DNA from: a virus
Length of the DNA stretch: 23,975 nt
Strand: one strand, 5' to 3'
IMG/VR virus record: IMGVR_UViG_3300032285_000314
Span: 1 to 23,975 of that record
Shown: positions 1-8,042 of the stretch, in pieces
Numbering within the stretch: the stretch's first letter is position 1
How the letters are laid out: each line of letters starts with the position of its first letter
Notes under the pieces: generated by a model
Databases searched by the model: none
What the model saw: only the letters and a program-made list of their open reading frames with translations
Told to the model about the DNA's origin: nothing
Program-made: the position numbers and the translations under genes

Positions 1-573
1 AACTCTGGTGCTACTACTGTAGCCGCAGGCTACTATAATATAGGTGGAACTGGATCAAACATTGTGTTTGACAACATGTATAAATTTGCCTACTTTGGAT
101 GTTATCCACAAGACGGCGAATTACATGGATTTAGATTATTACTGCCTAGTGGTTCTCGTGGAATTCGTGTAACAAGATTAACCACTTATGCTATCGGCGG
201 CCCAGACGGCAGCGGACTAAACGATACCGTGGCAAACTCGACAGGTTCTAATCTTAGCCCAACTAACGCACAAATTGTAAGTATGGGGGAAGGAAATAAC
301 ATTAACTTAACTTCAAACTATTCAGCGTTTGGTGTTTATTTTGGAGATGGAAGCGGAGTTGGAAAACGATTATTTTATGGTAACTATGGTGGACCAAGCG
401 GCCAAGGATTTTCTCCCGACAATAACTCGGCACAGTGGTGTTACATGACTACATCTAACTTCCAACAATGGGATGATATAGGTAGTAACGCTGATCGTGT
501 TATATGGTATGAATCGGATGGCGGACCAGGCGAACGATCTTATCTTTACAGATTCACTTTTTGGGTAAAATAA
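1..573 (+). CDS. Distal tail-fibre/adhesin-like protein, 5'-truncated
   Basis: The reading frame is open from the first base, so the true start lies upstream of the window; about 190 C-terminal residues are visible. The protein is rich in Gly, Ser, Asn and aromatic residues with short beta-type segments, and ends in YRFTFWVK. No catalytic motif, signal peptide or coiled coil was seen. I do not recognise a family. Its place, ending 15 nt before a MARYN-type fibre gene, matches the other short genes of this array that sit between long fibre genes, so a distal adhesin or receptor-binding accessory of a preceding fibre is the best inference. A GTG at 64 could be read as a start, but there is no ribosome binding site there and the same frame continues upstream. 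It could equally be the C-terminal part of a longer fibre. Confidence 0.6.
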   Translation, partial: NSGATTVAAGYYNIGGTGSNIVFDNMYKFAYFGCYPQDGELHGFRLLLPSGSRGIRVTRLTTYAIGGPDGSGLNDTVANSTGSNLSPTNAQIVSMGEGNNINLTSNYSAFGVYFGDGSGVGKRLFYGNYGGPSGQGFSPDNNSAQWCYMTTSNFQQWDDIGSNADRVIWYESDGGPGERSYLYRFTFWVK

Positions 574-576
574 TAA

Positions 577-584
577 CTTAAATA
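577..584 (+). promoter_or_regulatory. T4-type late promoter-like box (CTTAAATA)
   Basis: The box matches the T4 late promoter core TATAAATA at 6 of 8 positions and lies 4 nt before the ATG of the fibre gene at 589. No purine-rich ribosome binding site lies between it and the ATG. If it works as in T4, transcription would start at or within a base or two of the ATG. Three other fibre genes have AAATA at the same spacing. Confidence 0.5.
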
Positions 585-588
585 TACT

Positions 589-2595
589 ATGGCACGATAT
601 AATTCAGTCAACACAACAAGTTCAGTAGCAGGAGGCAGTGTAATTACTAGCCCAGCTAGCGGCCTGTTGACAACATTAACTGGTAGCGGAACAGTAACGG
701 TGCCGAATCCTGTATTTTATACAGGTCAAACTCAAAGTTTTTATAACTCAACAGGCGCGGCAATTACATTAAACACTACATCTGGAGCATTTACTGGCCC
801 AGGATTTGGTGGAGGATCCACTTTAAGTTTACCAGCAGGATCTATTATTACCTTAGTAAGCGATGGTACTAATTATATCGGCCAATCTTGGTTAGGCGGC
901 ACCGTTGTAGCAAGTGGCACATTTACTGCCACCGGCGCTGTCAGTATGAGCCCAACTGGCCTCAACGTAAGTATTCAACCAACAGGAGCAGGTGTTTTAA
1001 CATTAAGCAGTGGCACCAAAGGCAGTTTGGATAACGTTGACATTGGAACAACGACCGCAGGCAATGCTAAATTTGGTACACTAGAATCTAGCGGTATTAC
1101 CAAAGTAACAGCTACTACTGTGTCAACTACCTATCAAGACGGCGCATTGATTGTATCGGGCGGTGTAGGTATTGCTAAAAAATTATTTGTTAACGACAGT
1201 ATCAAAGCTGGTAGTGCGAGCGCAACCAACGGTAGTATTATCATTCAAGCTAATTATAGCGACGGATCATTAACTACATTTGGTAGTGAGTATAGTTCAG
1301 GTGGTCCAAGTTTAGGATATGCTGTTTATCCAAGTTCGAGTGCCAGCGGCGCATTTTTAAGTGCCAGCGGAGCTACCAATTTACAACGTGGCGCATATAA
1401 CATAAACGGAAGCACACACAACTGGTATGCCGGAGCATCTTCTACAGTAGCTATTGGTAGTAGTGTAAGTATGTATAATGCTATGAGCTTGAGTACTACA
1501 GCATTAACTGTCTCTAATGCCGCAAACGTTGTTATACAAAATCCAACAAGTAGTCCTGTGAACAGTCAAAGTCCTCCAGGATATTTACAATTTACCGGTT
1601 ATGGTTGGAATACTTTAGTAGGATCTACATCATATCAAGGACAAATTGCGCTAGGCGGAACTTATAGTGGTGCCTCAGGCAGTACAGAACCTGCGTTTAC
1701 ATTTAGTTTGGCCGGCACTGGCAACGGTGGTTATAATACTGCTAACGGTCCTAGCTCATTAACTGAAAGGATGCGAATTACTAATTATGGATTCGTCGGC
1801 ATTGGAAATACAACCCCTTCAAATACCTTAGATGTTACAACTACAAGCCCAGCTGTTAATACAGCAACCGCAAACAACTTGGCGGGCATAGGCGGCGGCA
1901 TTACTATAACTGCAAATCAAAGCGGTACTAATAGTCGCGTTGGTATTGTTATGCGAGGTAGTGATAACATTGGTGGTGGCATAGCAGTAGCTCGTCAAGA
2001 TGCTGGTACTACTTGGGGCACATACATGGCCTTTTACACTAACAATCAGACTAGTGGGTCATATGGTGTTTCAGCAGTACAAGAAAAATTAAGAATCACT
2101 AGTGACGGGTTGCTTTCATTGAGCGGAACTTATGGAACTGCCGGCATAGCTTTTCCTACACAAACTGACGGTAGTTTACAAAGCACTTACCCAACGTTTA
2201 TGGGTTATAATTGGAAATTTCTTGGAGCATTTACACTAAGAAACGGCAGTCAGTATTTAGATATACAAACAAACTTTACTGGAGGTATGGTATCAGTTAA
2301 AGCTGAAGGGTACTTGTATAACCAGTTACTGTGTGTTAGTTATAGTTGCGGTTATACTTACACTAGTAATCAATTTTTAGCCAGACAAGACCTTAATTTA
2401 TCAAGTAATACTACTATGAGTTTATATAGAAGTAGTGCTAGCCCGTACTATATGGGTATAAGATTTAATAGAGGTACTACTGGCTATACAGAAGGACAAA
2501 TTAACGTTTATATTAATGCTTGGGACGGCGGAAGTCAAAACGCAATAAGCGTATTACAGTTTGCCCAGAACAATACAGCGAGCCAATACTATTAA
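589..2595 (+). CDS. Long tail-fibre protein 1 (MARYN family)
   Basis: This is probably a trimeric tail-fibre shaft protein of 668 residues. Residues 1-105 form the MARYN N-terminal domain shared with the fibres at 2889, 5396 and 8379 (SGLLTTLTGSGTVTVPNP, then SDGTNY near residue 98), presumably the attachment end. Next come motifs common in phage fibres: a DNVDIGTTTAG type element near residue 148, GALIVSGGVGIAKKL near residue 185, and ERMRITNYGFVGIG near residue 393. The last 120 residues or so (after GYNWKFLGAF) are a different beta-rich domain not shared with the other three fibres and are a candidate tip. There is no S74 chaperone and no DLHLSN C-terminus. The start is set by conservation of MARYN. 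A small chaperone-like gene follows after 2 nt. The receptor cannot be predicted. Confidence 0.85.
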   Translation: MARYNSVNTTSSVAGGSVITSPASGLLTTLTGSGTVTVPNPVFYTGQTQSFYNSTGAAITLNTTSGAFTGPGFGGGSTLSLPAGSIITLVSDGTNYIGQSWLGGTVVASGTFTATGAVSMSPTGLNVSIQPTGAGVLTLSSGTKGSLDNVDIGTTTAGNAKFGTLESSGITKVTATTVSTTYQDGALIVSGGVGIAKKLFVNDSIKAGSASATNGSIIIQANYSDGSLTTFGSEYSSGGPSLGYAVYPSSSASGAFLSASGATNLQRGAYNINGSTHNWYAGASSTVAIGSSVSMYNAMSLSTTALTVSNAANVVIQNPTSSPVNSQSPPGYLQFTGYGWNTLVGSTSYQGQIALGGTYSGASGSTEPAFTFSLAGTGNGGYNTANGPSSLTERMRITNYGFVGIGNTTPSNTLDVTTTSPAVNTATANNLAGIGGGITITANQSGTNSRVGIVMRGSDNIGGGIAVARQDAGTTWGTYMAFYTNNQTSGSYGVSAVQEKLRITSDGLLSLSGTYGTAGIAFPTQTDGSLQSTYPTFMGYNWKFLGAFTLRNGSQYLDIQTNFTGGMVSVKAEGYLYNQLLCVSYSCGYTYTSNQFLARQDLNLSSNTTMSLYRSSASPYYMGIRFNRGTTGYTEGQINVYINAWDGGSQNAISVLQFAQNNTASQYY

Positions 2596-2597
2596 TT

Positions 2598-2885
2598 ATG
2601 ACTAAATTTATCGAACATATTAAAGACGATGGTACTGTTGAGTACATAGCAGAGAATATCGAAGAACTCAAAGCTCTTGCGGCCGAAGCAGAATCTAAAC
2701 GGGTTAAAGTTGAATTAACTGAAGAACAAGTTGCAGAAACTATTCTGAATCAACAAAAACACGAGGCAAGAGAATACTTAAATACTACAGACTGGTATGT
2801 TCATAGAATGTCAGAAACAGGAAAAGCTATACCAGATGATGTTTTAGAAAAAAGACAAACAGCAAGAGAAACCCTTTCAAAATAA
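2598..2885 (+). CDS. Small tail-fibre assembly chaperone-like protein
   Basis: A 95-residue acidic, mainly helical protein. Its second half carries the pattern EAREYLNTTDWYVHRMSETG followed by IPDDVLEKRQTARE. The combination of DWYV, ETG, P.DV and a final R..AR resembles C-termini of small proteins encoded next to phage tail fibres and often annotated as tail-fibre assembly or chaperone proteins (family knowledge, not tested here). I start it at ATG 2598, two bases after the preceding fibre stop; an in-frame ATG at 2520 would overlap the fibre by 76 nt and add a Lys/Arg-rich stretch unlike the rest. It ends 3 nt before the next MARYN fibre. Likely role: folding or trimerisation of fibre 1, or attachment of a tip. 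Confidence 0.7.
   Translation: MTKFIEHIKDDGTVEYIAENIEELKALAAEAESKRVKVELTEEQVAETILNQQKHEAREYLNTTDWYVHRMSETGKAIPDDVLEKRQTARETLSK
2877..2884 (+). promoter_or_regulatory. Weak late promoter-like box (TCAAAATA)
   Basis: Only the AAATA part matches the T4 late consensus, but it lies exactly 4 nt before the ATG at 2889, as at the other three MARYN fibre genes. It overlaps the end of the preceding gene. There is no Shine-Dalgarno. Activity is uncertain. Confidence 0.3.
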
Positions 2886-2888
2886 ATT

Positions 2889-4241
2889 ATGGCACGATAT
2901 AACTCAGTCAGCGCAACAGGATTAATAACAGGCGGCAATAGTATTGCTACACCTAATAGCGGCCTACTGACTACTATCACCAGCGGCGGCACTATTACAG
3001 TACCAAACCCAACATTTTATGCTGGTGCTATACAAACATTTTATAATGCCAGTGGCGGTCCTGCTACATTAACTACACCTAGCGGCACTTTCACTGGAAT
3101 CTCTGCTAGCGGTAACGCAAACCAAGTAATTTCTAATACAGCAATTATTACTATTGTAAGCGATGGTACAAATTATATAGTACAAAGTTTCTTAGGCGGA
3201 TCAGTAACTGCTACTAGTTTAACAGTTACAGGTGCTGTGACAGCAAACCCAGCAAATGCCAGCATTAGTTTACAACCTACTGGAACCGGTATTGTAACTA
3301 TAGCTAGTAGTACAGGCAATCCGGGTAACATAGATAACATGAATATTGGTGCTAGTACAAAGGGTACTGGCGCATTTACAACATTGACATCCAATGGCGC
3401 TACTACGTTTACTGCTAGTGGTGCTATTACGTTAGGTACAGCAGCCAGCGGTGCTGTACAGGTAACCAATGGTGTGGGTATCGGCGGCGGCATTACTGTA
3501 GCCAATGACAGTTACTTTGGTGGAAAAGTAGGTATAGGCACAGTTGGTCCTGTAGGGCTTTTACATGCTTCTGGAGCATATCCGCAAGTTGTAATGAATA
3601 ACACATCAGCTGGCTCGGGATCCTTGATGTTATTTGGTGATGCTGGAACATTTAAACAGGCTATCGGGCACCTTACTTCAACTAATTACTTGCAATTTGG
3701 TTATGGTGGTACAGGTACTAACGGTACTTTCAACGGTACTACCGGTATGACTCTTACCAATACTGGTTTACTAGGTATAGGTGTAACTCCTACTTATGGC
3801 TTACATGTGGTAACTTCAACTGGAAACCCAGCGGCGTTCAACTCGTCAACTAGTGGCGGCGGCAATATTTTCTTGACTTGTAGCAATGCGGCAACTCCAG
3901 TTTCTGGATACATGGGACCAAATGCTTGGAATAATAACTGTTTTGGTATCGGTAGTTCAACTAACCATGCCTTACAATTTACAGTTAACGGCACACAAAG
4001 AGCACAAATCGATACAGGCGGACATTTCTTACCTATGTCAGATAATGCTTATGATATGGGTAACGGTAGTTATCGCTGGCGTAACGTTTATACAGGAGAC
4101 TTACATTTAAGTAATAGAGGTAGTGCTAACTCAGTTGATGGAACTAATGGAGATTGGACCATTCAAGAAGGTGAGACAGATTTGTTCATATTAAATAACA
4201 AAACTGGCAAAAGATTTAAATTTAAGTTAGAGGAAGTATAA
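2889..4241 (+). CDS. Long tail-fibre protein 2 (MARYN family, DLHLSN C-terminus)
   Basis: A 450-residue fibre shaft protein. Residues 1-105 are the shared MARYN domain. A GNIDNMNIGASTKGTGAFTT element follows near residue 150, GAVQVTNGVGIGGG near 195, and two VGIG/LGIG beta-helix type units later. The C-terminus reads YRWRNVYTGDLHLSN, then NSVDGTNGDWTIQEGE and an ILNNKTGKRFKF ending. The fibre at 5396 has nearly the same C-terminus, and I know this ending from other phage fibres, where it closes the shaft. So fibres 2 and 3 share both ends and differ in the middle. The stop codon overlaps the next ATG by one base (TAATG), indicating translational coupling with the adhesin-like gene at 4241. 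Confidence 0.87.
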   Translation: MARYNSVSATGLITGGNSIATPNSGLLTTITSGGTITVPNPTFYAGAIQTFYNASGGPATLTTPSGTFTGISASGNANQVISNTAIITIVSDGTNYIVQSFLGGSVTATSLTVTGAVTANPANASISLQPTGTGIVTIASSTGNPGNIDNMNIGASTKGTGAFTTLTSNGATTFTASGAITLGTAASGAVQVTNGVGIGGGITVANDSYFGGKVGIGTVGPVGLLHASGAYPQVVMNNTSAGSGSLMLFGDAGTFKQAIGHLTSTNYLQFGYGGTGTNGTFNGTTGMTLTNTGLLGIGVTPTYGLHVVTSTGNPAAFNSSTSGGGNIFLTCSNAATPVSGYMGPNAWNNNCFGIGSSTNHALQFTVNGTQRAQIDTGGHFLPMSDNAYDMGNGSYRWRNVYTGDLHLSNRGSANSVDGTNGDWTIQEGETDLFILNNKTGKRFKFKLEEV

Positions 4242-4936
4242 TGGCATTTTATTCAAGTTCAACACTATCAGGAATGAATTTTAAGGACGCGGCTCCTAAC
4301 ATGAGACAAAATTCTTTTATGAGATCTAGTTATAGTGGCGGAGCTCTTGCTGGTTATAGTGCTACTGGAAGCGCAACCATTGCCGCAGTTAGTCCTAATA
4401 CTAAAGGCTTTGAAGGACCGTATACACCATCTCAAGGATCCGCTACTGCTGCAAGTTTAGATGCCGCAACTGCGTCAACACCTTACTGGTATGGTGTGTT
4501 TAATATTGGACCGCGTATGGGCCGCGGTGGACTAGCTAACGGTTGGGGTGGCCTTGGCGACGGTAACATATTAAAAATTACTTCTCCGGCCAACAGTTCT
4601 CGACAGTATTATGACGGTTGTTTTATCAGTTTAACTGCTCCAGCAAAAAGAAGTCAACTAAGATTTAGAGGGTGGGTATGGATACAAAGCGGAACATACA
4701 ATACGTTTTGGCTTTCAATTATCGATGCCGGACAATCGATAACCATCTCTAACTACAATACATGGACATATATTGACCAACTAGTAAGTTCAAGCCAAGT
4801 TACCGATAGTGATTTTAGAATTAACTGGTTATACTCATCAGATACTCGTGCGGTTGAAATGTATTTTGCCATGATTAGTATTACATTACCAGAAATTGGC
4901 GGAGATGGCGCAGGTCACTCTGCTAGCACTTTATAA
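4241..4936 (+). CDS. Distal fibre/adhesin-like protein (MAFYSSS)
   Basis: A 231-residue protein starting MAFYSSSTLSG, similar at its very start to the gene at 9871 (MAFYSGSG) and loosely to that at 6936 (MPIYLGNS), which hold the same place after fibres 4 and 3. The first 110 residues are Ser, Ala, Gly and Thr rich; residues 110-220 are an aromatic beta-rich domain (YYDGCFISLTAP, RFRGWVWIQSG, YNTFWLSIID) that could be a jelly-roll or carbohydrate-binding fold. That reading is inference. It starts on the TAATG overlap with fibre 2, so the two are probably made in step. The short MAFYSSS segment may dock to the DLHLSN end of the fibre. No enzyme motif was seen. Confidence 0.65.
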   Translation: MAFYSSSTLSGMNFKDAAPNMRQNSFMRSSYSGGALAGYSATGSATIAAVSPNTKGFEGPYTPSQGSATAASLDAATASTPYWYGVFNIGPRMGRGGLANGWGGLGDGNILKITSPANSSRQYYDGCFISLTAPAKRSQLRFRGWVWIQSGTYNTFWLSIIDAGQSITISNYNTWTYIDQLVSSSQVTDSDFRINWLYSSDTRAVEMYFAMISITLPEIGGDGAGHSASTL

Positions 4937-4940
4937 GGAA
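4934..4940 (+). promoter_or_regulatory. Ribosome binding site built into a stop codon (TAAGGAA)
   Basis: The TAA stop of the gene at 4241 supplies the first bases of the AAGGAA Shine-Dalgarno for the ATG at 4946, 5 nt further on. The same TAAGGA arrangement recurs at 8031 and 21010. Confidence 0.65.
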
Positions 4941-4945
4941 TTGCC

Positions 4946-5383
4946 ATGAACGGATATTATAAAGACGAACGAGTTGTACAAGATTATACTAGCAAGAATC
5001 AAGCTGAAGCAATTGCCTTTGTTAAAAAACATTTGAAAGAACGCTTTGGCGAAGATCACCCAATCGACGACGCAGACATTACTGTTGAATTTACACACAA
5101 ATTTCATGCTAATAATTCAAGAGATCATGAGTTAAGTTCAGTTGTAGTTGAAGTAGCTGGCATGACATTTAATGCCACTATTGAAAGTCAACGTAATATG
5201 GCAGCGGCATTGGCCGCAAATCAAGAAACATACTTATGGGTAGATGCTGATAATGAAATACAAGAGATAACTAAGGAGCAATTACAAGAAATTCTAAGTT
5301 TATCTCACCAAGCAACAACAGAAATTTGGACAAGGTACAGAGATATTAAAAATAATCTAGCACCTTATCCGCAGGAAATTTAA
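4946..5383 (+). CDS. Fibre assembly chaperone-like protein (DUF4376-like)
   Basis: A 145-residue acidic, soluble protein. The stretch from VEVAGMTFNATIESQRNMAA to LWVDADNEIQEITKEQL, followed by a helix ending in RYRDIKNN, resembles DUF4376, a domain often found in small genes next to phage tail fibres. That family carries a V.V.G..F..D/T..S...I..A pattern, then W...DN....T..EL. I infer the match from memory of the pattern. The N-terminal 60 residues (YYKDERVVQDYTS onward) are of unknown fold. It has a good ribosome binding site overlapping the previous stop, and ends 12 nt before fibre 3. Likely role: chaperone for fibre 2 or its distal protein. Confidence 0.7.
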   Translation: MNGYYKDERVVQDYTSKNQAEAIAFVKKHLKERFGEDHPIDDADITVEFTHKFHANNSRDHELSSVVVEVAGMTFNATIESQRNMAAALAANQETYLWVDADNEIQEITKEQLQEILSLSHQATTEIWTRYRDIKNNLAPYPQEI

Positions 5384-5391
5384 TTTAAATA
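5384..5391 (+). promoter_or_regulatory. T4-type late promoter-like box (TTTAAATA)
   Basis: The box matches TATAAATA at 7 of 8 positions and lies 4 nt before the ATG at 5396, immediately after the preceding stop. No Shine-Dalgarno lies between it and the ATG, the same arrangement as at 577 and 8367. Confidence 0.5.
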
Positions 5392-5395
5392 CACT

Positions 5396-6934
5396 ATGGC
5401 ACGTTATAATACAGTACTTACAACAGGATCAATAGCAGGTGGTAATTCAATTACTACTCCTAGTAGCGGCTTATTGACCACTTTAACTGGTAGTGGTACT
5501 GTAACAATTCCTAATCCAGTATATTATCTTGGATCAACACAAACTTATTATAATTCAACTGCCAGCGCAATTACATTAAGTGTACCAGGCGGCAGTGTCA
5601 TAACTGGTCCAGGATTGGGCGGTGGTAGCGCAACGTTGAGTCTGCCGCCTGGTAGTATTATTACACTAGTAAGTGATGGAACAAATTATCTAACACAAGA
5701 TTGGGTAGGCGGAAATGTAAGTGCTACAACTTTAAGTGCCAGCGGAGCAGTTAATTTAAGTCCGGCAAGCAGTACTATAACTATCAATCCAGGTACAGCT
5801 AGTAACATGGATAACATGATTATTGGTGCTACAACTGCTAAAGCTGGAACATTCACAACGTTAACAGCAACTACCAGTGCTGTTATTGGACCAAGCGGTA
5901 CTACACCACTTAAAAAATTAGATGTTCGCGGAGCAATAGCACTTGGCGGTAGCACTGATGGAATTTGGTTAGGTAACGTAGGAGATAATAGTGCGTATGA
6001 TAACGTAACTTTAAATTATACCGGATATAATAGTGGATCTCCATATGTTGTATTACAACCTAGAACAACTCCAGGTAGCGGTATATTAACTACATTTTTA
6101 CAATTAAAAAATTCTAACGGAAATTCGGCTACAGCTAATAATTTAACAGGTTTAATTGTTGATAGTACTATTGTTGCTGGAGCTAACGCTACAACTAGTA
6201 CAGGATATGGATCTTCAATATACGCATACAAAGATGTAAGCAATATAAGTAATGGTGGCCAAGAAGGAGCCGCCGCAGGTATATTTGGTAAGGCCAATGC
6301 TACTGGTGAAACTAGTGTGTTTATTGGTGCCGATCAAGGAACAACTAGATATGGATATATTGGTGCTGTAAATAGAAGTTCGGCATATACTGGGTTGGTA
6401 CTACAACCAGCAGGCGGAAACGTAGGAATTGGACCAGTACTATCTCCAACAGCATTATTGAATGTTGGTTCAGGAGCAACAGATGGCGCCACTATTCATT
6501 TAACAGAATTTAATACCACCGGCGGCAGAAACGGAAGTATTGTCTGGCGGGCATATTATAGTGGAACAACTACTTTACATGATTCTGCGGCTATTGTTCG
6601 AATGAATACAGACGATAGTAACGGAGCATCTTTTCAAAGTGCGTTGGCATTTATGGTCCGTCCGTCCGGAGCAGGACAGTCGTTGTCTGAAAAAATGCGA
6701 ATTAGTTCGGATGGAAGTGTAGTACCAGGCGCCGATAACGCACAAAACTTAGGTAGTACTAGTTTACGTTGGGCAAATCTTTACACAGGTGACTTGCATT
6801 TAAGTAATGAAGGAAGTAGTAATTCAATCGATGGTACAAGTGGTAACTGGACTATCCAAGAAGGTAAAGAAAACCTGTTTATTATAAACAACAAAACTGG
6901 TAAAAAATACGAGTTTATGTTAAGGGAAATATAA
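5396..6934 (+). CDS. Long tail-fibre protein 3 (MARYN family, DLHLSN C-terminus)
   Basis: A 512-residue fibre shaft protein. It has the shared MARYN domain (residues 1-108), then a NMDNMIIGATTAKAGTFTTL element near residue 140, a mid-region of beta-rich Gly/Thr/Asn sequence, GGNVGIGPV near residue 340, and EKMRISSDG followed by LGSTSLRWANLYTGDLHLSN close to the C-terminus. The ending NNKTGKKYEF matches that of fibre 2. In other phage fibres the MRI..DG.V.G..NAQ.LG unit marks the end of a trimeric shaft. The next gene, a glycine-rich adhesin candidate, starts one base after the stop, so this fibre and that protein probably act as a pair. The start is fixed by conservation of MARYN. Confidence 0.87.
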   Translation: MARYNTVLTTGSIAGGNSITTPSSGLLTTLTGSGTVTIPNPVYYLGSTQTYYNSTASAITLSVPGGSVITGPGLGGGSATLSLPPGSIITLVSDGTNYLTQDWVGGNVSATTLSASGAVNLSPASSTITINPGTASNMDNMIIGATTAKAGTFTTLTATTSAVIGPSGTTPLKKLDVRGAIALGGSTDGIWLGNVGDNSAYDNVTLNYTGYNSGSPYVVLQPRTTPGSGILTTFLQLKNSNGNSATANNLTGLIVDSTIVAGANATTSTGYGSSIYAYKDVSNISNGGQEGAAAGIFGKANATGETSVFIGADQGTTRYGYIGAVNRSSAYTGLVLQPAGGNVGIGPVLSPTALLNVGSGATDGATIHLTEFNTTGGRNGSIVWRAYYSGTTTLHDSAAIVRMNTDDSNGASFQSALAFMVRPSGAGQSLSEKMRISSDGSVVPGADNAQNLGSTSLRWANLYTGDLHLSNEGSSNSIDGTSGNWTIQEGKENLFIINNKTGKKYEFMLREI

Positions 6935-6935
6935 A

Positions 6936-8033
6936 ATGCCAATTTATCTAGGTAATTCAACATCGCAACTGAGAGTGGCATATGAAGGCTCAACATATAC
7001 CACCGGTGACAACTATACAGGAACTACTCTAGCACCTTATTTTACATTTAGTGCCCATACATTTACGGCTGCTGGTGTTATTGGAAGAACTGGGCCAAGT
7101 TTAGCCGCTCTACAATCAGCATATTCTGCGCAAACATGGGCTAGCAATACTAGCTATTTCAATATAGTTGGTAGCGGAATACAAAAATGGTTAGTTCCTA
7201 AATCAGGAACTTATAAAATACAGTGTGCCGGAGCTCCGGGAAGCAGAGGGTCTGACGCTATCACTAACGGTATGGGATATAGTCAAGGTGTTCCAGGTAA
7301 TGGAATTATTGTTAGTGCTAACTTTTATTTGTATGCTGGTGATATTTTATATATTTTAGTAGGGCAACAAGGAATCGAAGTTCCAACAGCGGCCAACAGT
7401 AGTGATACAGACGGCGGCGCAGGCGGTGGAACTTATGTTGCCAAGAAAGTAGCCAATAGTAGGTATTATTTTACACCAGATAGCTGTAACGTTGTTCCGT
7501 TAGTAGTTGCTGGCGGCGGTGCTGGCGGGTCAAGTGATGGAAATGGACAATCGGGTATATATGCTAATTGGCAAGGTGGCTCAGCTTGGAACCCTATTGG
7601 ATCTGGTTTAAACGGAGCATCTATGGGAGGTGGATTTAGTCCGGCACACAGGCCTTCGGATGCTAACTTGCCTGGTTACTCTATTGATGTTGGATTTGCT
7701 ACTGGAGCAACGGCTGGCCCTAACGGGCAAGGCAGATCAACTGGTCAATCATTCCTAGAAGGCGGCATTGGTGGGTATGGCCGAAGCTATACTGGGTCTT
7801 ATATTACTGGCGGCAACGGCGGATTTGGCGGAGGCGGCGGCAGTACAGACGAATATGGTGCAGGCGGCGGCGGATGGGTCGGAGGTTTAAACGGCGATAA
7901 CGTTGCTGTATATAGCAGTCAAGGCGGCACCAGTTATATTAGTCCAGAAGGAACTAGCGCAAGCAACGACGGATATAATACGTGGGCGGCTCAGACTACC
8001 AACGGTTATTGTACCATAACATTTATTGCTTAA
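6936..8033 (+). CDS. Glycine-rich distal adhesin-like protein
   Basis: A 365-residue protein with an N-terminal segment of about 75 residues (MPIYLGNS), then W.VP.SGTYKIQCAGAPG near residue 87, DILYILVGQQG near 130, VVAGGGAGGSSDG near 190 and long Gly runs near 292-315. This order (W.VP..GTY, GA.G, GD.L..LVGQ.G, PLVVAGGG.G) is that of the glycine-rich domain known from ALK-type receptors and from many bacterial and phage surface proteins. T2/S16-type gp38 adhesins also bind receptors through Gly-rich loops packed as polyglycine helices, so a tip adhesin is plausible by analogy. It starts one base after fibre 3 and is followed by a chaperone-like gene. No enzyme motif was seen. Confidence 0.75.
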   Translation: MPIYLGNSTSQLRVAYEGSTYTTGDNYTGTTLAPYFTFSAHTFTAAGVIGRTGPSLAALQSAYSAQTWASNTSYFNIVGSGIQKWLVPKSGTYKIQCAGAPGSRGSDAITNGMGYSQGVPGNGIIVSANFYLYAGDILYILVGQQGIEVPTAANSSDTDGGAGGGTYVAKKVANSRYYFTPDSCNVVPLVVAGGGAGGSSDGNGQSGIYANWQGGSAWNPIGSGLNGASMGGGFSPAHRPSDANLPGYSIDVGFATGATAGPNGQGRSTGQSFLEGGIGGYGRSYTGSYITGGNGGFGGGGGSTDEYGAGGGGWVGGLNGDNVAVYSSQGGTSYISPEGTSASNDGYNTWAAQTTNGYCTITFIA

Positions 8034-8036
8034 GGA
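8031..8036 (+). promoter_or_regulatory. Ribosome binding site built into a stop codon (TAAGGA)
   Basis: The stop of the glycine-rich gene provides the AAGGA Shine-Dalgarno for ATG 8043, 6 nt further on. Confidence 0.65.
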
Positions 8037-8042
8037 AATATT

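Noticed and set aside
2520-2597. Upstream in-frame start for the small gene at 2598
   Set aside because: It would overlap fibre 1 by 76 nt and add a Lys/Arg-rich stretch; the ATG at 2598 directly follows the fibre stop and gives a normal-looking protein.
4191-4198. TTAAATA inside fibre 2 as a late promoter
   Set aside because: It is within coding sequence with no gene start at the fibre spacing. It shows that such boxes also occur by chance here, which limits confidence in the weaker ones.
7800-7890. Collagen-like Gly-X-Y repeats in the glycine-rich protein
   Set aside because: The Gly runs are contiguous or irregular and not a Gly every third residue with Pro, so they are not a prolyl-hydroxylase target of collagen type.
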